This document shows positions 46,796 through 57,060 of a stretch of DNA of 64,000 bases, piece by piece. Numbering within the stretch: the first letter of the stretch is position 1; every line of letters starts with the position of its first letter. The position numbers and the translations under genes were made by a program. Source of the DNA: Blasia pusilla (Eukaryota > Marchantiophyta > Marchantiopsida > Blasiales); contig CM114271.1 in NCBI GenBank assembly GCA_050084515.1, forward strand, positions 12,834,001-12,898,000. The letters run 5' to 3'. The notes under the pieces were generated by a model. The model ran no database searches and had not been told where the DNA came from. It saw nothing but the letters and a program-made list of their open reading frames with translations.

Positions 46796-47309
46796 TAAAG
46801 TAAGATCCAATCTCTCTCTACACCATCTCACACCATAGCTCTCAAAGGTGTGCACTCTCTCTCATGTCAAACCAAACCCACTCTCTTAATGAGAGGCTTG
46901 GGTTACACTCACAGGGCAAGGGACCATAGCTCCGCCGCCTCATGCCAAGAGGTTCAACAAAGAGAGAATGAGCTCTCAAGCTCTCTCTCCTTGAGGGATA
47001 CCCCTCCCCTCACCCAAGCTCTCTCCATGGTAACCTATTCTCCCAAGTCACCTCCTTGGCTCTTGACCTGATGTAGGAGGTCAAGGGCCACTTACCAAAA
47101 ATAGAAAGTTGATCATATACTCAAAATGGTAGTTACCTAAAATAGCGAGTTCCTCAATATGGCTCCAAATGAGCCGAAACGAAGGGGAAACGTGCTCTCT
47201 CACGTTTCCCGGGGCCTCAACAGGTCATCCTCAACCTACTTAGCCTGTCCTCCACTACTCACAAAGGCGCTCTACTAGATCTCACCGATGTATCCTAAAA
47301 GACGTGACA
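46796..47309 (-). repeat. X1 terminal repeat of copy 3 (5' end, without Y)
   Basis: 514 bp starting TGTCACGTCTTTTAG in element sense at 47309 and ending at 46796. It differs from X2 at about 26 positions. In element sense neither side of it is Y: host DNA (TCCC duplication) precedes it and the leader follows. Confidence 0.92.
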
Positions 47310-47313
47310 TCCC

Positions 47314-47900
47314 CTTCCGTCAAAGACCATGAGACTCTCATCAGACATATTTTGATAGGAAATCAAATTATTCTATCAATGCATAAGTAGTCTACGACAA
47401 GCGAAGGAGGATAATTTTACTCTTCATTGGTATGTATGTTACTAATGCTTTCATATTCAACAATATTATTTTTCTTCTATAGTTCAGATGATCTACTCAA
47501 CCAAATTTGATATTTGTGTTTGACAATGCAGTATGTCTCGATCTTGCCATGATTTCACCTGCTTCAAGAAATCAAACTTGTGTAGAAACATGGTCAACCC
47601 TGGTACATTTCATGAAGATTAGTTCCTACTTGGGGACAGTGGGTACTCTCCACTCCCAAATTTGGTCCCCTCCTATCGCATAGCATGTACGAACTTGGAC
47701 GTTCAGGATTTCAACAAATATGTCACCCACACAAGAGTAATGAATGAGCATTTTATAGGTGTCTTGAAATCTGGATGGAATTATTTTTGTGAAATACGGA
47801 TTCAATTGAATAATCCATGATGCAATCATAGATTGGTGAAATGAATCACATGTTGTGCAATTTTGCACAACGTTACTTTGTGATTAATCGGAATGACCTT
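47314..47900 (+). pseudogene. PIF/Harbinger transposase, C-terminal part (after the insertion)
   Basis: Continues the split gene. TYFDRKSNYSIN and YDKRRRIILLFIG (47340-47430) follow. A likely intron runs 47430-47531 (GTATGT...ATGCAG). Then CHDFTCFKKSN, FLLGDSGYSPLPNLVPSY with the second catalytic Asp (GDSGY), and RVMNEHFIGVLKSGW with the catalytic Glu (about 47740-47780), and ILHN near 47860. Stops occur after QRP, SIN-A and HED. Joined to 36588-37219 without the gypsy copy and one TCCC, the frame runs straight across the insertion point. Confidence 0.85.
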
Positions 47901-49244
47901 CGGACCAATGATGATCATGAAATAGAATTGTAAGGAGACAAAGGTTTAGACAATTACCCCTTGTGAGCACCGGCAAGGGTGAGAGAGTTGGGCAGGGCAT
48001 TCTTGTCTAGAATTCAATCGGAAACTTGGGGGGTTCCTTGCCTAAGACATCACTATGCCTACCCAAATAATAAAGAAGTAAAATCCATTTGAGAGCAATG
48101 GCCAAGTAGTAGTAGACAAGTTATTTCAATTTTGAGTTAGTAGTCAGATTGAGATTTGAGAGATGATTCATGTGTTTGCTATCCCTCACATTTCAATAAA
48201 GCAAGTATGTTATTGTTATCATTCTGATGGTGTCCACTTCTTACCATGAGTGACATTTAAATTGTCTTATTAGCTTACTCTGAGTTAGGGTCAGCAAATA
48301 CCGCATGATCGGAAGGTGCTTAAATTCTTGCGAATTATTTCTAGCAACCAACAATCAAATGAAGAGGATTGTTTCATGCATAATATATTGTTTGATGAAC
48401 TTGAACTCTACTAAGAGTTCAAAGGTAGGAGTTGGTGCCTCATGATTCATCTTTTAGATCCTCCTACTAGAGACCATATTTACAAGTTGTGTTCAACAAC
48501 TATCTTTGCCATCTATCAGCAGACGACATACCAAAATACCCTTTCAGATGGAGGTGACGACCTTGATGAAGCTCTGTAACCACTTCCAACTATGGATTCT
48601 CTATCTTGAACTTGGGCAAGCACCTTCCGATCATGTGGTGTTTTCTGACCCTAACTCATAGTAAGCTAATAATCTCTCTAGAACAAGTAGCCAAGAAACT
48701 GCCAATCAGTGCGTTCTTCCAATCAGTGCACGACACTGCAGAAAATTCACTTGGAAAGTAAGTTCTTGCATTGGAACCTACCTTAGATATATGGTTGCTA
48801 CAAAGCATAGGTACAAACTTGAAGATTTAACCATATGCTCATGTTGTTGATCCATGTCATCATATGCTATTGATCTATTTTTGCACCAAAGCACAAGAGC
48901 AGGAGAGACTACCATAATAAAACTAAAATCATAAGGTTAGTTCTCTATATAAGAAGTGAATTCTAATAAATCTAAGCATTCCTCTCCACCTTAGTAAGAA
49001 TGACCACATAGTTTTGTCTAAGCACATCAATTAATGAATCCATAGCATCAAAACATCAATTCACATTCAATTCTTCAAGAGTGGCACACGAAATGCATAG
49101 CAACTCGATGCGTAGGAAAAAAATGAGCATCTTATGAGACTGGAAGCATTCACATGTCACGAGAGCAAAAGCTCGTAAAACAAAATTGTCCTTATGGGAA
49201 GAACACTTGTACTAGAGAAATTTCCTAAAGGTCATGACTTCACT
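47901..49244. other. intergenic part of the Harbinger relic
   Basis: AT-rich sequence between the convergent transposase and Myb-like genes. A phrase near 48270-48320 (ACTCTGAGTTAGGGTCAGCAAAT...CATGATCGGAAGGTGCTT) reappears as its reverse complement at 48612-48665 (AAGCACCTTCCGATCATGTGG...CTGACCCTAACTCATAG), an inverted repeat about 340 bp apart. No coding region is recognised. Confidence 0.55.
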
Positions 49245-50494
49245 TTAATCTACATTGGCTGCCCTAGCTTTCTCTTTAGGCGTGTCAAGCAAATCTAAAA
49301 TACGCTTAAGCTCATCTACAATTTTTCCACATCGAGTCATCTCAAATACCGCTTGGGTTGTCCTTGCTAGCTTGGCAATTGCTTTTTTCTCCTCAAATTT
49401 CAATATCTTCCATCTGTCTCTACTCTTTAGTGATCGATTCAGGTCTTCTACTTTGAGACTCATGGTCTCTTGGTAAACAGAGATGAGAGTTGGCTTCACT
49501 GCTGCAACATGATATGAGACATTGATCTTCCGTGCACGGATGCTTGATTCTGGTGAAGGAGGACAATCTACAGAATATGTGGCTGGTCGTTTGCTCTGCT
49601 TGGGTTTAGAAGGCGCTTGATGAGCAACGTGCTTGTTTATGACTCCACATTTCTGGAGTTTGAGGCCGTTCTTGATGGTGCAATTCTCTAGTTGGACTGG
49701 AGAAGTCATCAGCTTTGTTCAGGAATTCTTCACGGTTGTCTGTTGGAACGGATGGATTTGGCATCTCAACCCAATTTTGGCTATCCACCATAGGGGAATC
49801 GATCTCATACGAAGTAGGAACTATGATCTCATCGGTATCTTCTGCACCATGAGCATATTCAAAAAATCTTGATTTGGAAAATTCACTAGCGGCCTCCATG
49901 TCGTGCTCACCTCCTTATGGATTGCTACCTGCATCCATAGTCTTGCAAGATGGTATCCCAAACCCAAGATTCACAATGGCTAGAGGTATAATGTTGGGAC
50001 ACTCACCAAATAAAGCATGCATAGGGAAGAAGCAAAGGCAAGTTTTCTCTAATTTCTCTTCTACAATCACACCAGATTGGAGTTCAGCTGCACTCAATCT
50101 TGCACGTGTGCTTTGCATCATCATGAAGGCACGTTTGTAGGCATCTAGATACTTGTCAAACTTATTTTGCAAAATGGAACCTGTTACTAAGGGAAAATCC
50201 GCCCCATGCAAGTGTGTTGCCATGATACCAAAGGCTACAACCTTTGATTGATGCTTCACTCCAATTCTGGTCTTCCTTCCAGCTGCCGCACCCAAGGAGC
50301 GCATCAAAATTCATAGGCTCCTCAAGGTAAGCTAACATCTTTTCATAATACACTTTCTTCATTCGAAATCCTCCTCCCTTCTTCACTACTCCAGAGGGTC
50401 GAGTAGGAGTAGGAGCCATGGTGTTTGCACTCAACAATCCAAGAGTGTCAGTGCAATTAGAACTCTTTCTTAGGCCCTCAGATTGCAGGTCCAT
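49245..50494 (-). pseudogene. Myb/SANT-like DNA-binding protein (Harbinger partner), broken
   Basis: The N-terminal region at 50162-50494 shifts frame near 50300 into the Myb/SANT-like domain at 49915-50307: ILQNKFDKYLDAYKRAF, ELQSGVIVEEKLEKTC, FPMHALFGECPNI. The frame crosses a TAA after GSNP (about 49920) into an acidic linker (49606-49899). It shifts again near 49700 into a Lys/Glu-rich, probably coiled-coil C-terminus (LKFEEKKAIAKLARTTQ, VDELKRILDLLDTPKEK). In Harbinger elements a Myb-like protein binds the element ends and helps import the transposase. It faces the transposase gene tail-to-tail, consistent with one Harbinger element. Two frameshifts and one stop. Confidence 0.75.
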
Positions 50495-52140
50495 TTCTGT
50501 TTCTCCATGACCTACCTGAGTAAAGTTTGTAGAGATGGTGAGTGGCGACGCTTGATGGCTCGGTGCAAATCCCCGCTCCTAGTGTTGTGGTAGGCCGGAA
50601 TGAAATTTGCTACTCCCATTTGTGACTTTGAAATGAGGGGATTCAAACTCCGAAGCGGGATTTCAAACGGGTATTTTTTTCTCGGGACGTAGGTGTGTGG
50701 GCTGTTGTAAAGCTCCTGCCCCCTCCTCTTCAGGTAGTAGACCGGATGGCTTTCCAGGCCGGCCCCCTTAATCCGGGGGATTCGGGATAGGCCGGCCTTT
50801 TGACACCCCCTATTCTTTCCGAAGTCGGATTTTGAAAATTTCTGAATTGATTTAAAATGAACCCGGTAGCAAACTGGTGAGTAAATGTGCCGAAGCGGAA
50901 AAATATTGGATTGATAAAAAATATACTAGCCGACCCCTGAGATGTATGCTGGACGGACACGTATGAAAAGTTGGAAATCCCCTTCCACTTCCATAAAAAC
51001 TCATAAATTCTTACATTAAATAGAACTTCCAATTAGGCAGTGAGAATTAACTCCCTAAAATAGCAAATTAGGAAGATTGGACATGAACCAGGTTTAGGAC
51101 ATTGTACTCACATAATTACTATGTACCGTACATACTGAGAAAGCGTCTGAAAGCAGTTGGTGACACAGGAAAGGACACGAGAAGCAGAAGCGACGGAAAG
51201 AAAAGGAACGACAGCGTAGCCCCTAACCGGATGTAAACTTCAATGCGAAGCTGTGAGCGATTAATCTAGTGATTCTAGTCAGTGTAGGTAGAGAGTTCCT
51301 TGAATCTTTAGAGAGGGCAGCTGATGCGGGCATTGTCTGGCTGTCAAAGGCAGGGACCGTGGAAACTTTTGGCGCGTCTCGCAAGCTGAAGTGGCTCGTC
51401 AACCCGGGCTCTACGGTTGTGTCAGAATGTCACCTGGCTTCCTCAATTCCCGTAGTGGCGCGCACTGTCCATCTGACTAACTCTGTCCGTACGCACCCCC
51501 GATTCGCTGCTTCCGAGGGCTTTTCACGACATCCACGGATCTTGATTCCTCTCGGCCGCCGCCCCAGTCACGGCCTCACGCACCAATGAGGTTAGTGGAT
51601 TTGGATTAGTCTGTACAGTGTGCCGAAAAGCGCTTGCGCCTTTCGCGTGACGTTAACTGTTGCTAATCTTGACTTAAGAATCTGACGGGAAATCCAGGTC
51701 GGCTCTCGGGAGTCGGATGTCGGGAATGACGGTGATATTGCTTCAAGATGTGACATAAAGGAACCATAATTAAGCTCTGAATCTCGCTTCTCGGAATGAC
51801 ATTAACTATGCGAGATATTCTTGCGTATTAGGTCTTACCATCAGTTTGAATTCTTCTTATGCCTTCTCCTCGATTTTCAGTCCATGCGCATCAAACTGGC
51901 TTTTCTATGCCGTTGGTGAGTTTGATAGATAGGATCGTTTTCTTTCTTCATACGCACCTCTTTTTTCATCCGATGGATTTTTCATCCAAATTTCTATTAA
52001 AATTTATATTTATTATTATGAATGAGATTCTTACGCTCCTTTTGGAGAATTGTGATCCATATTAGAATAAGTTACCAGTAAATGATTTTTACCGATATGA
52101 TTGAAATGAAAAATGGAATAACAAAAATATCATGTGAAAT
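50495..52140. other. no recognised gene; GC-rich palindromic spot
   Basis: AGGCCGGCC occurs at 50756-50764 and AGGCCGGCCT at 50789-50798, around a CCCCC...GGGGG pair, which could fold. The frame at 51269-51589 has no recognisable domain. The sequence becomes AT-rich after 51950. Confidence 0.5.
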
Positions 52141-53650
52141 TATTGATACATCATATTTCTAAGCCTTGGCTAAGAAGTTCGCGGTGAACGCCACATATGA
52201 AACCGGTCAGATATTAGTTATTGTTTAATTTTTTTATACTACGCTAAGATTTGAATGAATCGAAAACAGGTTTCTATATAATAATTATTTTTTGACATAT
52301 AATAGCCATATTCTTTCTATTTTATTTTTCCCTTTCAAATTAGATCGGGGGAAATGTAATCCCTCTTTTGGGATAAAAATTCATCAAAATAAGAAATTTT
52401 CTTCTATTTATTGAAAGACTGGGATTTGGTTTAATTTTTAAAATTATTAGAAAAGATAAATTTTTATAATACATTTAACTTGGCTCAAGACATCTTTTCA
52501 TAGATTTTCCTTTATTGTTAAAATTTTTATTTCAGCATTTAGGAAAAAAATTAAAAATTTTAATTTCAAGTTAATTTTGGAAGGGAAATTATATATTACT
52601 TAAGAAATATGTAATCAATTTACTAATTAAAATTTTTTGGAAGACCTCAATCAAATTTGTCTACGAATTCATAAATTTTTTAATTTTACAAGAATCAAGA
52701 ATAAATTAAAGGCGTTATCCCTACTTGAGAAGCTCCCTTGAACGCCGAGTGTTTAATTTTCCCTATTCTAAGCTAAGATTTGAATAAAAAACCAGTTTTT
52801 AAAATGATTTTTAAATTGTTTTTTTATAGATTTAAATTAAAAAATATAATCCCAAAAAAATTTACCTCTTTCTCACATTAAAGTTTATTTTTTCATTTTC
52901 GAAATTAAAATTTTCATTTCAACATTCAGGAAAAATATTAAAATTTTTAATTTCAAGTTAATTTTGGAAGGGAAATTACATATTACTTTCGAAATATGTA
53001 ATTACATTACTAATTGAGAAATTTTGAAGACCCCTCTCAAAGTTATCCATGAAATCACGAATTTTTGAACTCTACCCTATACTAAGAGAAAAGGACTCGA
53101 TAAGGTTTTCATAATCATATTATTAAGGGCTTTAGCCTTGGCCAAGAAGCTCCCTTGATTGCCACGTTTGAAACCAGTCAGATACTCAATTATTGTTTAT
53201 TGTTTAATTTTTTTTCTGTACCAAGTTAAGATTTGATTTGAATAGAAAAGAGGTATTTAAATAATTATATATTTTTTGTTTTAAGATAAATTTAAATTAA
53301 TAATGTAGAATCCCATAAATAGATTTACCTCTTTTCATTATCTGTTTATTTTTCATTTTAGAAATTAAAATAATTATTTAAAAATTTAATAAAAAAACTT
53401 TTAATTTCAAGTTAATTTTGGAAGGAAAATTATTATTACTTTAGAAATATGTCATTTAATCTATTTTTCAAGCTTTACTTGTAAGGGACTTTTAAGAACA
53501 TTTAGGCACAAACTTTGGATCAAAATGAATGAATTTTTGTACTAATTCAGAATTCGGAGACCCCTACTATATTTTTCCATGAATGCATGAATTTTTAAAA
53601 TTTTACCCTATGCTTAGCACGAAACAAGAATGGGTAAGGTTTTCATAATA
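52140..53650 (+). repeat. three tandem AT-rich units of 420-550 bp
   Basis: Units start near 52158, 52711 and 53128. Each has a head like GCCTTGGCCAAGAAGCTCCCTTGA, then GTTTAATTTT...CTAAGATTTGAAT, then TTTCAAGTTAATTTTGGAAGG, then a GACCCC...CATGAATTCATGAATTTTT tail. A fourth, partial unit in reverse orientation lies at 60829-61083 inside gypsy copy 4, so the unit is mobile. No coding capacity. Confidence 0.75.
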
Positions 53651-54100
53651 TTTAATTATTTATAATTAACTCAAATTCAAACATCTTCCTCAATGAAATT
53701 TTCTAGAGTCTCTTTCTTTTTTTTAATCTTTCCTCATTTGAAAATTTCAAAAAATAATTTCAAGATTAATGGAAATGAAATTTAAAGTTTAGTTTTGAGG
53801 GGAAATCAAATTTTCTTTTGGGAAAAAATGAAAAGGATAATAGGATACTAACGAGACACGAATTATTATTCAAAATAAAGGAAGACATACTATTTCTATT
53901 TTATTTTTACTTTTCAAGTTAGACGGGGAAAAAATTTAATCCCTCTTTTGGGAAAAAAATCATCAAAATCAATGATTTTCTTTTATTTCTTGAAAGACGG
54001 GGATTGGAAAAGGGATAACTTATTTTTTCCATATTAAGAAAGGAAAATCTATGAAAAATTCTCTTGAGCCAAGTAAGATGTATTATAAAAAAATAAATCA
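52312..54100. repeat. direct and inverted copies of a 100-bp AT-rich block
   Basis: The block TTTCTATTTTATTTTT...AATCCCTCTTTTGGGA at 52312-52430 recurs directly at 53888-54005. A neighbouring block (ACTTGGCTCAAGA...ATAGATTTTCCTTT, about 52470-52515) recurs as its reverse complement at about 54040-54090. The pattern suggests nested insertion of related AT-rich elements. Confidence 0.6.
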
Positions 54101-54385
54101 ATCTTTCTTATTTTTTGTCATATTTTTTAAGATTAAACTTTATTCATCGTGCGGCCTTCTAATTTCACATTCTCATCCTCCAGATGTGATTTTTTTCATT
54201 CCCAATCAACTCACCCCAAGTTGCCCAATGCATCGCATGGGCAAAAAATTACTAGTATAAAATTAAAATGTTGAAATAAAAACACATTATGTGTGGTGTA
54301 TTTATTAAATTAAAAAGCCTAAATTTTTTTTAATAATAATTTTCAAAACATTTATTCTCAAGTTAAAAAAAGGGGGAAAAATCTA

Positions 54386-54750
54386 TGTGAAACACTTCTC
54401 AAAGTTTTATCATGGAGAATCACCTCCATTTCTTAAGATTTAAAACAATCTAAACTTTCAAGCTTATTTTAAAATATGTTCTCAAATCTAATGTCCAACT
54501 TCTCCAACATCAGTACTAGTACTGAGTCTTTGATATGTTAGATATCCTTTGCAAGTCTCAAGTTTAGAAAAGGGAAATTTTTTTGGTGTGAAAACCTTCT
54601 CAAAGTTTTATCATGAATAATCACCTCCATTTCTTAAAATTTTTAAATAATCTACACTTTTAAAGTCATTTTAAAAGATGTCCTCAAATCTAATATCCAA
54701 CTTCTCCAACATGAGTACTTTGATAGGTTAGATATCGCTTGCATGAAAAT
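54386..54750 (+). repeat. two-copy tandem repeat, period about 201 bp
   Basis: TCTCAAAGTTTTATCATG begins at 54397 and again at 54598. Both copies continue through AATCACCTCCATTTCTTAA and CTCAAATCTAAT(G/A)TCCAACTTCTCCAACAT. Noncoding. Confidence 0.8.
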
Positions 54751-54787
54751 TGTTCACCATGCACTTACATCGAACGTCGTTAGTGTT

Positions 54788-55023
54788 CAAGGTTGCATAT
54801 AGATAAAGTTTGTGTCCGCGGACATAGACATGTCCGCAGACTTACGTCCTTCCTATAGAAGGACTTGTCCACATGGGCCTCATCTCCCCCTTCTTCCTCA
54901 TCACCCCAATTGCCTTCCACCATGAACTATGAGTGTGGGCCCCACCTTTTGCAATCCATGTTAGTGGACATGTCCAAATTTGTCCGTCCTAGGGACGGAC
55001 TTGTCGGTTTTTGTACAACCAGG
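54788..55023. mobile_element. hAT-like MITE, second copy
   Basis: The left end CAAGGTTGCAT matches the family terminus; the right end reads TGTACAACCAGG. Flanks TTAGTGTT and TCAATGTT agree at 6 of 8 bases. The inner sequence shares GGACATGTCC and GGACTTGTC motifs with the copy at 35337-35680, with a different middle. A further partial relative may lie at 55590-55720. Confidence 0.55.
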
Positions 55024-55845
55024 TCAATGTTGTGTGTTGTAACTACATATACTCTCTAAGATGAAATCAACTAATCCTTTTAGCATAGCCTCTTCCATGA
55101 ATAGTTTCATATCTCCATGAATCCCTATGTTGAGTAATTATAGCCAAGTTCCCATACAAGAATCATCTTTTCCTTTTCAAACCATACATGCACCCATCAA
55201 AGTTCAACAACTTTATCATATCACGAAACACATTGAATAATTGCAAGCAACTTTTTCTCTCTCATGGTGAGTTATCGGGGAGTTGTGGGGAGGGGATGAG
55301 GTTAGAGGGAGAAGGGGACAAGGGGGAGGGTAGGGGACAAAGACGGAGAAGCAACAAGCATGAGAGGTAGCGTTGGGTGCACGAGGTCCACAATAGGGTT
55401 GGAGGTGGGGTAGGAGCAAGGAAGTGGGAGGGAAGGAAGAAGGTGGGAGAGGGAGTAAGAATAGGGGAGAGAGGATTTGTGCGGCACGAATTCACATGGG
55501 GTAGATGTGGAAAGGTGCTAGCATGGGCAAGGGCGGGCAAGAGGGAGTGTTTTGTGTTTAGAGAGTGGGGGGTCATGGCAGAAAATCAAAGGTGCACAAG
55601 AAAAATCCTTGCACAGACAAGTCCATCCCTAGGTCATATTTAAGTATAAGGACTTGGACATATCCGTTGACTTACATACGTTCTATACAAGGACTTTTCC
55701 CTATGGACCCCACCTCCGGGACCTCCCTCCTTCTCATCCCCCCACTTTCCCTCATGTCCCGTACTCTGTCCATTTGTCTTGCCTCCCACAAGTCTTGACT
55801 CCTACTATGAATCAAGGTTTTCTTCATATCAAAATACATATAGAT

Positions 55846-57040
55846 TCATAAAAAAATTGGCATATCACTGGCCCAATCTATCCATATACAAGGATACTTC
55901 AAATTTCCTAGATCCTTCGTACTAAAGGAAACAAAACTTATGCACCCTCTCTTGAACAAATTTATCCTTTGTCTTTTTTTTCTTGTCAAATTGAAACCTA
56001 CCAGAGGCTCCCAATTATCTATATATTGTGATTTCATTCAAAGAACAAGGCATAATTTGTGGTTGCTCCTCATTACCCTGGTCACCTCTACTACAAATTA
56101 ACACCCCACGTTGATCTGCATTATTATGCTCTACATCTAAAAAAATAGCATGTGGTTCATGAGACATTTTTGCATTCCACTCAAAGGATGTCTTAGGAAT
56201 TGAAGTCTATGGGTGCCCATCTCTCCTTGTCTTGTCCCCAACCAATGGCTCAAAAATATCTATAGCAATGTGTCAATATATGGACGTGATCAATTGGATG
56301 CCTCTAACATTCATTATTACTCATCTAATCCTACATTTACTATCCTTGTGAGAAAATTCAAATTGATAGGCTCTTTGAAATCCATCATAAGCTCACTTCA
56401 ACACCTCTAATGGTCATGGTTGCACAGAAATGGGCTTAACCAATGGGTTTCCCCCCCCCCGGTCGGGTTTTTTTGGTACCCCGTAGGTTGCACGGGCTTA
56501 GGACACAAAAACGAGAATAAGTTGCCTGCGAGCTAGAGTTCGCCTTGCGGGCTCAAGGCAGGCCAGTTAGGACTACAAAATCGGCGACAGATTCTTAGAG
56601 TACGTGCAGGCTGGTCAAGCCCAGGTCTACGTTATGGGCGGGGAGAGCTCGGGTGCAGGCCGTGGGTAGTAGGGTAGGGCCCGCACGGACATGGTCACAT
56701 GGATGATGGAACTGTCTGTAGATACGAACTTTGTCCGTGTGCCAACCCTATTTAAATCATGTGCTCCGGAAAATGAAATCTTATGGGCAACGTTTGCTGG
56801 GATTTATGTACTTTCCATACCAATAACAATTCAAGATACTTCAAGACCAACCTTATCACATATTGTAATGAGACTTATGATACAATCTCATCTTTCCCAA
56901 CATATAGATATTTATGTACTGATATATTGTTTTATAACACTATAACCAACCATATGCCAATCTCTTGGAAGAAATCAAAAAATCTCACATCCTCCTCTAG
57001 ATGATACCATACAACGAGTGTGGTATCCAAGAATGCCAAA
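55846..57040 (-). mobile_element. very old gypsy DNMT-family relic, minus strand
   Basis: 55846-56037 translates to the family RT N-terminus (WEPLVGFNLTRKKRQRINLF, FSTKDLGNLKYPCI). The segment 56750-57040 aligns by eye with the methyltransferase motif I region of the complete copy (about 42300-42600): the phrase GTGTGGTATCCAAGAATG near 57018 corresponds to GGGTGGTATCCAAGGATT. Motif I has decayed to RFFDFFQEIGIWL. A MITE (56415-56748) lies between the two parts. It shows that methyltransferase carriage is old in this family. Confidence 0.65.
56415..56748. mobile_element. hAT-like MITE, third copy
   Basis: The left end CATGGTTGCAC is identical to that at 35337; the right end is decayed (GTGCCAACCCT). 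The inside carries GCCCGCACGGACATG and ACGAACTTTGTCCGTGTG, shared with the 35-kb copy. No clear target duplication. Confidence 0.6.
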
Positions 57041-57060
57041 ATCATCACTCCAACCCCTCC

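Larger units (their letters stand above)
37220..47309 (-). mobile_element. complete Ty3/gypsy-like DNMT-PHD element, copy 3 (X-internal-Y-X-Y)
   Basis: A 10,090-bp insertion flanked by a perfect 4-bp duplication TCCC (37216-37219 and 47310-47313). Termini on the plus strand are TGTCGTG... and ...GTGACA. In element sense: X1 (46796-47309), leader, gag, protease, methyltransferase, RT, RNase H, integrase, PHD, polypurine tract, Y1 (37864-37991), 2-bp spacer, X2 (37348-37861), Y2 (37220-37347). It sits inside a Harbinger transposase relic. X1 and X2 differ at about 26 of 514 positions with no length change, so it is not very recent. All coding parts carry stops or frameshifts. Confidence 0.93.

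Noticed and set aside
50756-50798. GC-rich palindrome as a terminator or origin.
   Set aside because: Symmetry is only partial and there is no transcribed gene beside it.
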